64,000 bases of DNA, taken from Pseudomonas sp. GL-B-19 (lineage in GTDB: Bacteria; Pseudomonadota; Gammaproteobacteria; Pseudomonadales; Pseudomonadaceae). Below are positions 8,212 to 18,118 of this stretch, in pieces. The notes below the pieces were generated by a model. That model was not told the origin of the DNA and ran no database searches. It saw only the letters and a program-made list of their open reading frames with translations. The stretch lies in contig NZ_JAHBDK010000020.1 of NCBI RefSeq assembly GCF_019956415.1, positions 186,001 to 250,000 on the forward strand. The letters are read 5' to 3'. The first letter of the stretch is position 1, and each line of letters starts with the position of its first letter. A program made the translations under genes and the position numbers.

Positions 8212-8442
8212 TCATCTGAACCGTGGGAGGGGCGGGTCGACAGGTTTTAAAGACGACAGCGTGTTTCGAATCAGCGGTGTGTCTTTTTCGATGTCGTTCA
8301 GCCGATCACGAATTCTGAGGGCTGTCGGGTGCCCCCCCTGATGATCGACCCAGTCGGCAATTTCCTTGCACGCGGCGGCAAGTCGCGCCTGCCGGGAGTC
8401 GAGCAGGGTGAGGAGGGTGGTGATGGACTCTTTTTCGGACAT
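8212..8442 (-). CDS. Small hypothetical protein, helical
   Basis: A 76-residue protein starting MSEKESITTLLTLLDSRQ. GGAGG lies 8 nt upstream of the chosen ATG; an ATG three codons earlier is too close to the site. The sequence is predicted largely helical (RQARLAAACKEIADWVDHQ, then TALRIRDRLNDIEKDTPLIRNTLSSL) and ends in proline/arginine. The family is not recognised. It has its own terminator downstream and appears monocistronic. Confidence 0.6.
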   Translation of the reverse strand: MSEKESITTLLTLLDSRQARLAAACKEIADWVDHQGGHPTALRIRDRLNDIEKDTPLIRNTLSSLKPVDPPLPRFR

Positions 8443-8832
8443 GGCAAACACCTCCGTAGAAGAAACCTGGCAAGTGGCAACAAAAAGCCCGCGAGGGGCG
8501 AGCTTTCTGCTGTTGGGGTTGCTGTTCCTTCAGTAGTTTTCAGTATAGACCCGTGGCAGTCAGGTGACTGTTCATCAACCTGGGCGGGCCATCACTTGCG
8601 ACGTTGAATTCAGCCGTTGGCCCCCGATGAACCCCTGCGTGCGAGTATCGGCAATGCGATACAAGACAGCGGCGTCAGGTGGTGGGTAGCCGGTTTCTCC
8701 CGCTCGGCGGCCATGAATGGTGATCTTGTTGCATCGCTTCGCAACGAAAATGTCTTCCATGGCGTCACCGCAGCTGATTCATGTTCAGATCAACTATAGA
8801 AGTTCTTTGTGATCGTGCAAAAAATAGACAGG
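8443..8832. other. Intergenic stretch without a supported gene
   Basis: Small open frames on both strands lack ribosome-binding sites and known relatives. The imperfect hairpin near 8479-8503 (AAAGCCCGC...GGGCGAGCTTT) could terminate minus-strand transcription coming from the topoisomerase remnant. Confidence 0.4.
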
Positions 8833-9327
8833 TCAGTTCGTCGCTTCAGCACTGGCGAGCATTCGGTCAAGGAACACGGTCAGCCCGACTTCCTCTGATT
8901 TGAGCCCTTTACGCAATCTTGGTCGAGGCAGCTCTGCCAGGGCGCCGAGCATAAAAGCTTCCAGCACCGCCGGGTGGATGTAGCATTTTCGGCACACCGC
9001 CGGCGTGTCGCCCAATTGTCTGGCGACGTTCTTCACCATCTCTACTACCTGTCGCTTTGCATCGGACTCGGGCTCCCACTGCAATTCGCGCAGCACGGAC
9101 AACGCCAGAACACTGCCCGCCCAGGTGCGGTAATCCTTTGCCGTGAAATCGGCGCCGGTGAGGGTTTGCAGGTAGGCATTGACGTCGGCGGAACTGACGG
9201 TATGTCGCTCGCCGTTTTCATCCAGATACTGGAATAGATTTTGTCCGGGGATTTCCTGGGAGCGCTTGCGGACATGGCAAATCATCCTCGGCGACAAATC
9301 AGGGGCAAGTACAGCCATTGACCGCAC
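8833..9327 (-). pseudogene. DNA topoisomerase IB, C-terminal fragment
   Basis: The reading frame (up to 164 residues) matches only the C-terminal half of poxvirus-like bacterial topoisomerase IB, which is normally about 330-360 residues. Recognisable segments are RSQEIPGQNLFQYLDENGE, FTAKDYRTWAGSVLAL (with the catalytic Arg of the RTW motif), QLGDTPAVCRKCYIHPAV (with the presumed nucleophilic Tyr) and the GALAELPRPR tail. The N-terminal domain and the part carrying the first catalytic Arg and Lys are missing. Upstream lies only 25 bp before the intact modC end, so no second piece is present. Probably a decayed gene cut at its 5' end. A short functional protein is less likely because catalysis needs the lost residues. 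Confidence 0.75.
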
Positions 9328-9352
9328 TCGTTTGTCGTTGGTGCCGGCGGAT

Positions 9353-10432
9353 TTAAGCCAGGACCGCCACCGCTTTGATTTGTGCCCAGAGTTGCTGGCC
9401 GGGATGCAGGCCCAACTGGTCTCGGGAGTAGCGGGTGATACGTGACAGCAAGGGTGTGCCGGCGGCGTTCAGGCGGATCAGCACATGGGCGGCGTTGTCG
9501 GCACCGATTTCACTGATTACCGTCACCGGCAAGCGATTAAGGATGCTGCTTTGCTCGACGCTTCGCAGGCTCAGGCTGACATCGCGCGCGTGTACCTTGC
9601 AGCGCAGCGCCTGCCCCAAGGGCATGGGCGCGTGGGCGACGCGAATGCCCAGATCGGTATCGGGTAACTGCAAAGTCAGCAACTGATAGTGGGCGTCATA
9701 GGCGCTGACATGCCCTTCGATCACCACTCCGGCGTCGTCGCCCAGCGCCATTGGCAGGTCCAGGCGAGCGAGGGTTTCGCCGATGGGGCCGCTGGCCAGT
9801 GCCTTGCCTTCGCTCAGCAAGACGATATGGTCGGCCAGCCGCGCGACCTCATCCTGCGAGTGGCTGACGTACAGCACCGGGATGTCCAACTCATCGTGCA
9901 GGCGTTGCAGGTAAGGCAGGATTTCGTTCTTGCGCTGACTGTCCAGCGCCGCCAGCGGTTCGTCCATCAACAAAAGTTTCGGGCTGGTGAGCAGCGCGCG
10001 GGCGATGCCGACCCGTTGCCGTTCGCCGCCGGAAAGATGCTGCGGGTGACGCTCCAACAGGTGCCCGATCCCCAGCAGTTCCGTGGCATGGTCCATGTCG
10101 ACTCGGCGCTGCTGTTTCGGGATGCGCTTGAGGCCAAACTCCAGATTCGCCAACACCGACAGATGGGGAAACAAACTGGCTTCCTGAAAAACATAACCGA
10201 GCGCGCGTTTATGCGGCGGCACGAAAATCTTGTTGTCGCTGTCCTGCCAGATCTCATCGTTGATCTGGATAAAACCCTGTTGCGCCCGTTCCAGCCCCGC
10301 AATGCAGCGCAGGCAGGTGGTCTTGCCCGAGCCCGAGTGTCCGTAAAGCGCCGTCACGCCACGACCAGGCAATTGCAGGTCCACGTCCAGGGCGAACCCC
10401 GAATAGCTCAGTTTCAGACGCATATCGATCAT
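9353..10432 (-). CDS. modC: Molybdate ABC transporter ATP-binding protein ModC
   Basis: A 359-residue ATPase of the molybdate importer. It shows Walker [10 protein letters not shown] (residues 31-39), the Q-loop region [11 protein letters not shown], the ABC signature [15 protein letters not shown], Walker [13 protein letters not shown] and the H-loop VSHSQDE. The C-terminal part, about residues 290-355, is the Mop/TOBE molybdate-binding domain ([26 protein letters not shown]). The start has GGAG 7 nt upstream. It is last in modABC, three bases after the modB stop, and acts at the cytoplasmic face of ModB. Confidence 0.95.
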   Translation of the reverse strand: MIDMRLKLSYSGFALDVDLQLPGRGVTALYGHSGSGKTTCLRCIAGLERAQQGFIQINDEIWQDSDNKIFVPPHKRALGYVFQEASLFPHLSVLANLEFGLKRIPKQQRRVDMDHATELLGIGHLLERHPQHLSGGERQRVGIARALLTSPKLLLMDEPLAALDSQRKNEILPYLQRLHDELDIPVLYVSHSQDEVARLADHIVLLSEGKALASGPIGETLARLDLPMALGDDAGVVIEGHVSAYDAHYQLLTLQLPDTDLGIRVAHAPMPLGQALRCKVHARDVSLSLRSVEQSSILNRLPVTVISEIGADNAAHVLIRLNAAGTPLLSRITRYSRDQLGLHPGQQLWAQIKAVAVLA

Positions 10433-10435
10433 CGA

Positions 10436-11116
10436 TCAGCTCCAGCCTGCTTTGGTTTTACGGCCGGAATAGAGCACCAGCAACACTGCAAAGGAGAACA
10501 CCAGCATCGCCCCGGCCAGCCAATGGGCCTGGGCGTACTCCATGGCTTCGACGTGATCGTAGATCTGTACTGAAACCACGCGAGTCTTGTCCGGGATGTT
10601 GCCACCGATCATCAATACCACGCCGAACTCGCCGACGGTGTGGGCGAAGCCGAGAATCGCAGCGGTGATAAAACCGGGTCGGGCGAGGGGCAGGATCACG
10701 CTGAAGAAAGTGTCCCATGGATTCGCGCGCAAGGTCGCGGCGACCTCTAATGGACGAGTGCCAATGGCGGAAAAGGCGTTTTGCAGCGGTTGAACCACGA
10801 ATGGCATCGAATACAGCACCGAGCCAACGACCAGCCCCGCAAAACTGAATGTCAGGGTGCCAAACCCCAGCGATTGGGTGAACTGACCGACAAAGCCGTG
10901 AGGCCCCAGCGCCAGCAACAGATAAAAGCCAATCACCGTGGGCGGCAGGACCAAGGGCAGGGCGACTATCGCCCCGACCGGACCGCGCAACCAGGAACGG
11001 GTGCGCGATAGCCATAACGCAATCGGAGTGCCGATGACCAGCAGGATGGCAGTCGTCAGGGACGCCAGTTTGAGGGTCAGCCAGATGGCGGAGAAGTCGG
11101 CACTCGTCAGCGTCAT
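10436..11116 (-). CDS. modB: Molybdate ABC transporter permease ModB
   Basis: A 226-residue inner-membrane permease with about five hydrophobic segments. The region [25 protein letters not shown], near residue 145, is the EAA loop that contacts ModC. Other typical ModB parts are [20 protein letters not shown] and [19 protein letters not shown]. Its start follows the modA stop directly, so translation of the two is probably coupled. It forms the membrane channel for molybdate uptake. Confidence 0.95.
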   Translation of the reverse strand: MTLTSADFSAIWLTLKLASLTTAILLVIGTPIALWLSRTRSWLRGPVGAIVALPLVLPPTVIGFYLLLALGPHGFVGQFTQSLGFGTLTFSFAGLVVGSVLYSMPFVVQPLQNAFSAIGTRPLEVAATLRANPWDTFFSVILPLARPGFITAAILGFAHTVGEFGVVLMIGGNIPDKTRVVSVQIYDHVEAMEYAQAHWLAGAMLVFSFAVLLVLYSGRKTKAGWS

Positions 11117-11948
<832 letters not shown>

Positions 11949-12013
11949 AAAAGCCTGTAAACGGAATGTGTTGGTTTCTGAGTGGGGAATCGGTATTAGC
12001 CGCGCTCAACCTT

Positions 12014-12152
12014 GTAGCAGCTGGCGAAGCCTGCGTCCGGTTGCGAAGCAGCCGTAAGATCAGGCAACTCGGTTGTATCAGATACACCGTGGAGGCAGGG
12101 TTTACGACGGCTGCGCCGCCGGACGCAGCCTCGCGGGCTCGGCAGCTGTCAC
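12014..12152. repeat. Inverted REP-type pair (GTAGCAGCTG family)
   Basis: The left arm GTAGCAGCTGGCGAAGCC... and the right arm ending GGCTCGGCAGCTGTCAC, both with the GCTGCGTCCGG/CCGGACGCAGC core, face each other across about 50 bp. The same element occurs at 41224-41369 and, as a single arm, at 42644-42692. It separates the divergent-promoter side of modA from the 3' end of the nitronate monooxygenase gene. Confidence 0.75.
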
Positions 12153-12163
12153 AGGGGATCGCT

Positions 12164-13228
12164 TTATCGACCGAGCAGCTTGGCCAGTCCTGCATCCGCC
12201 AAGTGTCGGGTCAATTCTGCAGCCGTCATTTCAACGCCTAACCTGAATGCCTGCCCAGCCCACAGATTGCTGAAATCCGCTTCGTCCTTGGCTCGCAACG
12301 GCATCAGCGCACCACCGGCGAGTGGGAAGGTCGGCGCTTTATCGCTGATCGGCCCGAGTTCGCGCATCACCCGATTGAGAATGCCGCGTGCCGGGCGACC
12401 TGTGAAAATGTTGGTGACGGCGGTCTCGCTTTCTTTGGCGGTGCGCAACGCTTTGTAGTGCGACCGGCTGACCTTGGCTTCTGGCGTGAACAAGTAAGCC
12501 GTGCCCACCTGCACCGCCGAAGCGCCCAACACAAAGGCTGCCGCAACACCCCGCGCATCACTGATTCCACCGGCTGCAATCACCGGCACTTTCACGGCAT
12601 CGACAATTTGAGGCACCAAAGCAAAGGTCCCGACCTGGCTGCTCAGATCGTCACTGAGAAACATCCCGCGATGACCACCGGCCTCGTAACCCATGGCGAT
12701 GATTGCGTCACAGCCCTGCTGTTCCAGCCAGACGGCTTCTTCGACCGTGGTGGCCGAGGACAGAATTTTCGCGCCGGTGGCTTTTACCCGATCCAGCAGG
12801 GATTTTTCCGGCAAACCGAAGTGAAAACTGACCACTCCAGGGCGAAACTCTTCGACGACCTCACAGGCCGCGGCATCGAATGGTGCTCGATTGGATACCG
12901 GTGTCGGCGCATCGAAATCGACGCCCAGTTCCCGGTAGTAAGGTTCCAGCAAGTTCTTCCAGTCCCGGGCACGTTGCTCATCCGGAGCCGGAGGTTGATG
13001 GCAGAAATAGTTGATGTTGAACGGGCGCTGGCTGTGTTGGCGAATCGTCTTCAGCTCTTCGCGCAGTTGCTCGATGCTCAGCATCGCCGCTGGCATCGAG
13101 CCCAGACCGCCAGCGTTACTTACCGCGACGACCATGGCCGATCCATTGGCGCCGGCCATGGGGGCCTGGATGATCGGCAGTTCGATACCGAGCAGGTCGA
13201 GAATGCGGGTGTCTGGCCATTGGCTCAT
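12164..13228 (-). CDS. Nitronate monooxygenase (NAD(P)H-dependent flavin oxidoreductase)
   Basis: A 354-residue TIM-barrel flavoprotein of the 2-nitropropane dioxygenase family, which oxidises alkyl nitronates such as propionate 3-nitronate. Typical segments are ELPIIQAPMAGA, SNAGGLGSMPAAMLS, VSFHFGLP, GCDAIIAMGYEAGGHRGMF (phosphate/FMN loop; its His is the usual catalytic base), VPVIAAGGISDARGVAAAFVLGASAVQVGTAYLFTPEA and RGILNRVM. The start has GGAG 10 nt upstream. It is divergent from acuI. A detoxification role is inferred from the family. Confidence 0.85.
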   Translation of the reverse strand: MSQWPDTRILDLLGIELPIIQAPMAGANGSAMVVAVSNAGGLGSMPAAMLSIEQLREELKTIRQHSQRPFNINYFCHQPPAPDEQRARDWKNLLEPYYRELGVDFDAPTPVSNRAPFDAAACEVVEEFRPGVVSFHFGLPEKSLLDRVKATGAKILSSATTVEEAVWLEQQGCDAIIAMGYEAGGHRGMFLSDDLSSQVGTFALVPQIVDAVKVPVIAAGGISDARGVAAAFVLGASAVQVGTAYLFTPEAKVSRSHYKALRTAKESETAVTNIFTGRPARGILNRVMRELGPISDKAPTFPLAGGALMPLRAKDEADFSNLWAGQAFRLGVEMTAAELTRHLADAGLAKLLGR

Positions 13229-13415
13229 TTGAATGATGCTCCGACGTCAAAACAGGACAGGGACGGTAGAACCGGTTTTTTACCAGTTATCGCGGGTGAA
13301 GGACCAGTCGACTTTTGGCTGGTCAGCGGTTTGGCTTAAAGTCTGGTACGGCGAAATGTTTCTTTGTGGTATTTCAAGGGTCCCACATTCTGATTGATTC
13401 CATTGAGAGGCAACG

Positions 13416-14399
13416 ATGTTCAACGGTATTTTGATCGACAAAGACGACAGCGGTTACCGGGCCACACTGCAAGAGATCAATGACGAGCAACTGCCCGAGG
13501 GTGATGTGACGGTACGCGTGGCGTACAGCACCCTGAACTTCAAGGATGGATTGGCAATCACCGGCAGCAGCCCGGTGGTGCGAAAATTCCCGATGGTGCC
13601 GGGGATCGATCTGGCCGGCACTGTCGAAGTCAGTGAGCACCCGGACTACAAGGTCGGTGATCAAGTCGTGCTCAATGGTTGGGGCGTGGGCGAGGGCCAT
13701 TGGGGTGGATTGGCGCAGAAGGCACGCCTGAATGGTGACTGGCTGATTCCACTGCCAAAGGAATTTACCAGCGCTCAGGCCATGGCGATTGGCACTGCGG
13801 GCTATACGGCAATGCTGTGCATCCTGGCGTTGGAGCATAACGGCGTGACGCCGGAGCAAGGCGAAGTGCTGGTGACCGGTGCCAATGGCGGTGTAGGCAG
13901 TTTCGCCATCGCGCTGCTGAGCAAGCTGGGTTATCGCGTCGTGGCATCCACCGGGCGAACGACCGAACACGAGTACCTGAAACGCCTGGGCGCCAATGAA
14001 ATCATTGACCGCGCCACGTTGTCCGAACCCGGCAAACCGTTGGCGAAGGAGCGTTGGGCGGCGGTCATTGACTCGGTCGGCAGCCACACCTTGGCCAATG
14101 CCTGCGCCAGCACCAAGGCTAACGGCACGGTCGCGGCGTGTGGACTGGCGCAAGGCATGGACTTTCCGGCCTCGGTCGCACCATTCATTTTGCGCGGCGT
14201 GACATTGGCCGGGATCAACAGCGTGACCCAGCCCAAGGCCAGACGCGTACTGGCCTGGAATCGGCTGGCCAAGGACCTGGACTTCGCGTTGTTGTCACTG
14301 ATCAGTCATGAAATCGGTTTGAGCGAAGCCATCGATGCCGCGCCGCGCTTGCTCGCCGGGCAATTGCGCGGGCGGGTGGTGGTCGATGTGAATCGCTGA
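13416..14399 (+). CDS. acuI: Acrylyl-CoA reductase (NADPH), AcuI/YhdH-type MDR
   Basis: A 327-residue zinc-free medium-chain dehydrogenase/reductase. It has the AcuI/YhdH features YSTLNFKDGLAITG, FPMVPGIDLAGTV, GWGVGEGHWGG, the NADPH loop VLVTGANGGVGSFAIALLSKLGY and RLGANEIIDR. Homologues reduce acrylyl-CoA to propionyl-CoA, removing a toxic electrophile. RBS AGAGG precedes the ATG. Its TGA is followed directly by the stop of the convergent ada gene with no space. It sits beside other reactive-compound defence genes (nitronate monooxygenase, ada, alkB). Confidence 0.85.
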   Translation: MFNGILIDKDDSGYRATLQEINDEQLPEGDVTVRVAYSTLNFKDGLAITGSSPVVRKFPMVPGIDLAGTVEVSEHPDYKVGDQVVLNGWGVGEGHWGGLAQKARLNGDWLIPLPKEFTSAQAMAIGTAGYTAMLCILALEHNGVTPEQGEVLVTGANGGVGSFAIALLSKLGYRVVASTGRTTEHEYLKRLGANEIIDRATLSEPGKPLAKERWAAVIDSVGSHTLANACASTKANGTVAACGLAQGMDFPASVAPFILRGVTLAGINSVTQPKARRVLAWNRLAKDLDFALLSLISHEIGLSEAIDAAPRLLAGQLRGRVVVDVNR

Positions 14400-15464
14400 T
14401 CAGCGCGTCTCGCGTTCCAGCAAAACGCGTTTGCGCTCAACCCCCCAGCGGTAGCCCGACAGGTTGCCGTCGCTCCGTACCACGCGGTGGCAAGGGATCG
14501 CCACTGCCAGACTGTTCGCGCCGCACGCCTGGGCCACGGCGCGAACGGCTTTTGGCGAGCCGATGCGTAGGGCGATCTCGGCATAACTGGCGGTGCTACC
14601 GGCGGGAATCTCGCGCAAGGCTTGCCAGACGCGCTCCTGAAACGCCGTGCCGCGCACGTCCAGCGGCAAGTCCAGGCCAAGGGCCGGAGCTTCGATAAAT
14701 CCTACAACCTGAGCGATCAGTTGCTCGAATTCATGATCGGCACCGATCAGATGGGCGCGGCGAAACTTATCCTGTAGATCGCAGACCAGTTGGTGTGGAT
14801 CATCCCCCAGCAGAATCGCGCAAACCCCGCGTTCACTTTGCGCCACCAGAATGGCTCCCAGGGAACACTGTCCGACGGCAAAACGGATGTCGGTATTTTG
14901 TCCTGCGGCGCGGTAGTCACCTGGCTTCATGCCCAACAGATGATCCGCTGCTTCATAGAAACGACTGTTGGAATTGAAGCCGGCGTCATATAGGGCATCG
15001 GTGACCGTGCCGCCGTCCGCCAGACGTTCACGAACCTTGCGCGAACGATGGGCCGTGGCGTAACCCTTGGGTGTCAGCCCCGTAACGGCTTTGAACACTC
15101 GATGGAAGTGGAAACTGCTGAGGCCTGCTGCGTCCGCCAGTTCATTGAGCGCCGGCAGATTTTCGGCGGATTCGATGTGCCGGCAGGCCGCGGCAACAGT
15201 GGCCGCGTGTTGGGCGGCGACGTCACTTTGATCTTTTACGGCGCGTTTGCTTGGACGATAACCCGCCGCCTGGGCTTGTTCCGGCGTGTCGAAAAACTCG
15301 ACATTTTGCGGTTTCGGCAAGCGCGCCAGACTGCTGGGGCGGCAGTAGATGCCGGTGGTTTTTACCGCATAGACAAACTGCCCGTCTGCGGCCGGATCGC
15401 GCGCGACGACCGCGGCCCAGCGAGGATCGATCTCGGTTGCTGTTTTAGTCGAATGCGTTGTCAT
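14400..15464 (-). CDS. ada: Ada-type DNA methyltransferase/regulator with degenerate zinc site
   Basis: A 354-residue three-domain protein. Residues 10-75 match the N-terminal methylphosphotriester domain, residues 85-185 an AraC-type helix-turn-helix (FHFHRVFKAVTGLTPKGYA), and the C-terminal part the O6-methylguanine methyltransferase with the intact acceptor motif PCHRVV. In the N-terminal domain only Cys41 (YCRPSS) remains of the four zinc cysteines; the other three positions are Ser45, Ser72 and Ala75 (YRPSKRA). The methyl switch may therefore not work as in E. coli Ada. The start was taken at MTTHSTK, nine codons inside a longer frame. It is last in an operon with alkB and a 2OG oxygenase. 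Confidence 0.88.
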   Translation of the reverse strand: MTTHSTKTATEIDPRWAAVVARDPAADGQFVYAVKTTGIYCRPSSLARLPKPQNVEFFDTPEQAQAAGYRPSKRAVKDQSDVAAQHAATVAAACRHIESAENLPALNELADAAGLSSFHFHRVFKAVTGLTPKGYATAHRSRKVRERLADGGTVTDALYDAGFNSNSRFYEAADHLLGMKPGDYRAAGQNTDIRFAVGQCSLGAILVAQSERGVCAILLGDDPHQLVCDLQDKFRRAHLIGADHEFEQLIAQVVGFIEAPALGLDLPLDVRGTAFQERVWQALREIPAGSTASYAEIALRIGSPKAVRAVAQACGANSLAVAIPCHRVVRSDGNLSGYRWGVERKRVLLERETR

Positions 15465-15551
15465 GTCTGTATGTCCATTGACCCGTTTCATGCAGATTAA
15501 TCAGGCAGAAGGGGCGTCGCACTCCGGGTCTTGCGGTCAAATTCGAGTGCT

Positions 15552-16217
15552 TCATCCGGCCGTGCGAAAAGTGAAGTTGATCCTTTGTTCGCCCAGTCTC
15601 GGATGATGACCATCCTTGATCGGTAGTACGCCGTGATAGCGCAAACGGTCCACGCCACCCCAGACCACGATGTCGCCATGCAGCAACGGAACGCGCTGGC
15701 TTTTATCGCTTCGTTCAAAACCGCCAAACAGGAAGGTCGCCGGCAATCCCAGCGACACCGAAACGATCGGGGCTGCGTAGGAGCCTTCGTCTTTGTCCTG
15801 GTGCAATGACATCCTGGCCCCAGGGACATAGCGATTGATCAAGCAGGAATCGGGCACAAAATCCGCGAATCCTGCTTCACGCGCCGCTGCTTGTGCCAGT
15901 TCGAAAAATACCTCCGGCATCTCGGGCCAGGGTTGCCCGGTCAGTGGGTCATTGCGCGTGTATTTGTAGCCGCTTCGATCAGTGGTCCAGCCCAAGGCGC
16001 CACAACTGCTTAACGCAACCGACATGGTAAAGCCGCCGGGCGTGACCATTTGTCGAAACGGTGCGGCCGCTAAAACCGCGTCCAGTGCGGTCAGTAACGG
16101 ATTCAGCCGGGGCAGGGCGAAGCCGCGCAAGATGCAGGCTTGTTCGCCGATCTGCTCGCGCCTGGGCGGCTGCTCGGGTTCTACGTTGGCAAACATATCC
16201 AGAGTGGTGGGGCTCAT
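15552..16217 (-). CDS. alkB: DNA oxidative demethylase AlkB
   Basis: A 221-residue Fe(II)/2-oxoglutarate dioxygenase that repairs 1-methyladenine and 3-methylcytosine by oxidative demethylation. The iron ligands are visible in MSLHQDKDE (HxD) and RLRYHGV (distal His), with the 2OG-binding Arg in RINFTFR. FTMSVALSSCGALGWTTDRSGYKY and CLINRYVPGARMSLHQD are typical AlkB segments. It starts three bases after the stop of the upstream 2OG oxygenase and is followed 87 bp later by ada, giving a compact alkylation-damage operon. Confidence 0.93.
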   Translation of the reverse strand: MSPTTLDMFANVEPEQPPRREQIGEQACILRGFALPRLNPLLTALDAVLAAAPFRQMVTPGGFTMSVALSSCGALGWTTDRSGYKYTRNDPLTGQPWPEMPEVFFELAQAAAREAGFADFVPDSCLINRYVPGARMSLHQDKDEGSYAAPIVSVSLGLPATFLFGGFERSDKSQRVPLLHGDIVVWGGVDRLRYHGVLPIKDGHHPRLGEQRINFTFRTAG

Positions 16218-16220
16218 GGG

Positions 16221-16889
16221 TCATAACGCATCGTGAAAGATGATTCCAAGGGTATGCCGTTTTCCGCTATGCACGCGACTCACGCCGTGGCGCATGTTCA
16301 CTCGGTAATAGCCGCGAACACCTTTGACCGGCCGCTGGCTGACGGCAAAGATCAAGGCATCGCCTTTCTTCAGGTCAATGACCTGAGGGCGTGACTGCAT
16401 TCGGGGGCGCTGTTCGGTCAGGACGAATTCGCCGCCGGTAAAATCTTCGTTGGGTGCTGACAGAAGAATCGCCACTTGCAACGGGAAGACGTGTTCGCCG
16501 TACAGATCCTGATGCAGGCAGTTGTAGTCCTGCGGGCCATATTGCAGCAACAAGGGCGTCGGACGTTCCTGACCGGCGGCATGGCAGCGTTGCAGAAATG
16601 CTTCGTGCGTGTCAGGAAAGCGAGTCGGCAGGTCCATCCATTCGTACCAGCGATTGGCAATTGGCACCAGTCCGGGGTAGAGCTCGCTACGCAAGCGGGC
16701 GACGGGATCCGGCAGGGGGTACTTGAAGTACTTGTACTCGCCACGACCAAAACCGTGACGAGCCATGATCACCTGTGAACGAAAGAGCTCAGGCTGCCCG
16801 TAAAGGGCGCTGATTTCGTCGCAGACCTCGGCACTCAGGAGTGATCGGATAATGGCGCAGCCATCCTGATCGAGTTGTTGCTCCAGCAT
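16221..16889 (-). CDS. 2OG-Fe(II) oxygenase of the alkylation-repair operon
   Basis: A 222-residue prolyl-4-hydroxylase-like dioxygenase. The jelly-roll core shows CLHQDLYGEHVFPLQVAILLS (HxD iron ligands), FTGGEFVLTEQRPR, KKGDALIFAVSQRPVKG and a C-terminal NMRHGVSRVHSGKRHTLGIIF (distal His and 2OG-binding Arg). It is first in a transcript with alkB and ada, spaced 3 bp from alkB. The substrate is unknown; a role in alkylation repair is inferred only from the operon. It is distinct from AlkB in sequence, so this is not a recent duplication. Confidence 0.8.
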   Translation of the reverse strand: MLEQQLDQDGCAIIRSLLSAEVCDEISALYGQPELFRSQVIMARHGFGRGEYKYFKYPLPDPVARLRSELYPGLVPIANRWYEWMDLPTRFPDTHEAFLQRCHAAGQERPTPLLLQYGPQDYNCLHQDLYGEHVFPLQVAILLSAPNEDFTGGEFVLTEQRPRMQSRPQVIDLKKGDALIFAVSQRPVKGVRGYYRVNMRHGVSRVHSGKRHTLGIIFHDAL

Positions 16890-17017
16890 GATCTGACGCC
16901 TTCACCAAAGGTTGAGGTGGTCAGTCTAGGCCGTGGTGACAGGGTGAACACCCCGGTGCTTGCGGTCAAACTTCAGAAGCAGGAGCAGACATTCATGCTG
17001 TCGCTCCGGGGGGGCTG

Positions 17018-17188
17018 TTACAGCGCTTTGCTGACGCTGATCTCGCTGATGACGTCGTCGCTCTGGCTATGAATGACCTCAAGCGCAGCCTTGGCTTCAT
17101 CTGCGGTGCCGTTTTCAAGCTGGGCAAACTCGAAGCGGCGTTCACCGTTGAGTTTGTATTTGATGACGTACTTGGTCGTTTGGGCCAC
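17018..17188 (-). CDS. Small hypothetical protein, GTG start
   Basis: A 56-residue protein beginning MAQTTKYVIKYKLNGERRFE and ending SEISVSKAL. The GTG start has AGG 9 nt upstream. The pattern is two strands (KYVIKYKLNG, RRFEFAQLENG) followed by an amphipathic helix (DEAKAALEVIHSQS), a small alpha/beta unit. The family is not named. It is 35 bp downstream of the DUF1883 gene on the same strand and may be co-transcribed. Confidence 0.6.
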   Translation of the reverse strand: MAQTTKYVIKYKLNGERRFEFAQLENGTADEAKAALEVIHSQSDDVISEISVSKAL

Positions 17189-17223
17189 GGTGATACCTGC
17201 TTTACTTCATGTGCGGACGTTAA

Positions 17224-17526
17224 TCAGCTCAGTTTTGTGCTGGAGCGACGGATGATCTTGATCGAGTGCGTCAGGGTCGGTTTGCGGGTCACGCTGATCG
17301 GCCGGCGGTTGACCGTGTCGATGGTGATGTTCCAGAAGCCGGTGCTCGGCGCGGTAATCCGGGCCGGGAAGGTGTCGAATGCGCCGCCGTGGTAAGTGTG
17401 ACGACCGCCATTCTTGAAGCTTCGGAAGTTGGCGTCGTTCATCAAGCGGATGTTGCACGTTTGGGAGCACTGGATGACGACGATGTCGTCTTCATTGAGG
17501 TGCTCGCGCTGGTGGATAAATTTCAT
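17224..17526 (-). CDS. DUF1883 domain protein
   Basis: A 100-residue protein that is a single DUF1883 domain: MKFIHQREHLNEDDIVVIQC, NIRLMNDANFRSFKNGGRHTYHGG and FPARITAPSTGFWNITIDT. It is mostly beta-strand. DUF1883 domains occur alone or fused to TIR domains in other bacteria; no enzymatic function is established. No signal peptide. It is divergent from a lipoprotein gene across about 210 bp. Confidence 0.8.
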   Translation of the reverse strand: MKFIHQREHLNEDDIVVIQCSQTCNIRLMNDANFRSFKNGGRHTYHGGAFDTFPARITAPSTGFWNITIDTVNRRPISVTRKPTLTHSIKIIRRSSTKLS

Positions 17527-17738
17527 GAGGCGCCTCCAGAAGGGCTTATTCTACAAAATCAAAACGATAGCTTGGGCGATGGGCGCAGTTTATCAGCCCG
17601 TACAGGTTATTATCGGGTCGTCGCGCTCCGTTTTGACAATTAAAACCGGTTTTTCGGCATTCCATGAGCGATAAAAGTGGTCCGCCTCGGAGAAAATCAG
17701 CCTTTGTGCTGTCCGAGGGTCTTTATCGGAGGTTTTGT

Positions 17739-18095
17739 ATGAAGTGGGGTGTGTTAGTCCTGCCGTTGGCGTTGGTCGTGAGTGGCTGCGCGAATGTTTC
17801 GGAGATCGATGAGACGCTGCCGACCATGAACGTGATCTCAGGCAAGAAGCCCCATGAGTACGCGCAGTGCCTGGTTGAGCATCTGGCCGAGAGTCGTGGC
17901 GCCTTGCAGTTGGAACCGCAAAAAGACGGGATGCGTGTGATCGTTCCGGCGAAGTTCTCGTCGGCGCCGGCAGCCGTCTTTGACATTGAAAATCGCTCCG
18001 GTGGCAGCAGCATCAAGCTGCATGAGCGGATGTCCAATGTACCGGTGCGTCCCAAGGATGTGCAGAAAGCCGCCAATACCTGTATTTCCGGCTGA
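17739..18095 (+). CDS. Hypothetical lipoprotein
   Basis: A 118-residue predicted lipoprotein. The start MKWGVLVLPLALVVSGC follows a perfect GGAGG by 7 nt, with the lipobox Cys at residue 17. The mature part contains MNVISGKKPHEYAQCLVEHL, a segment with one Cys that pairs with a C-terminal NTCISG, suggesting a disulfide. Function is not known. Longer in-frame starts upstream are rejected because they bury the signal peptide. Confidence 0.7.
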   Translation: MKWGVLVLPLALVVSGCANVSEIDETLPTMNVISGKKPHEYAQCLVEHLAESRGALQLEPQKDGMRVIVPAKFSSAPAAVFDIENRSGGSSIKLHERMSNVPVRPKDVQKAANTCISG

Positions 18096-18118
18096 TAGAC
18101 TAGCGACAATTTACATCG

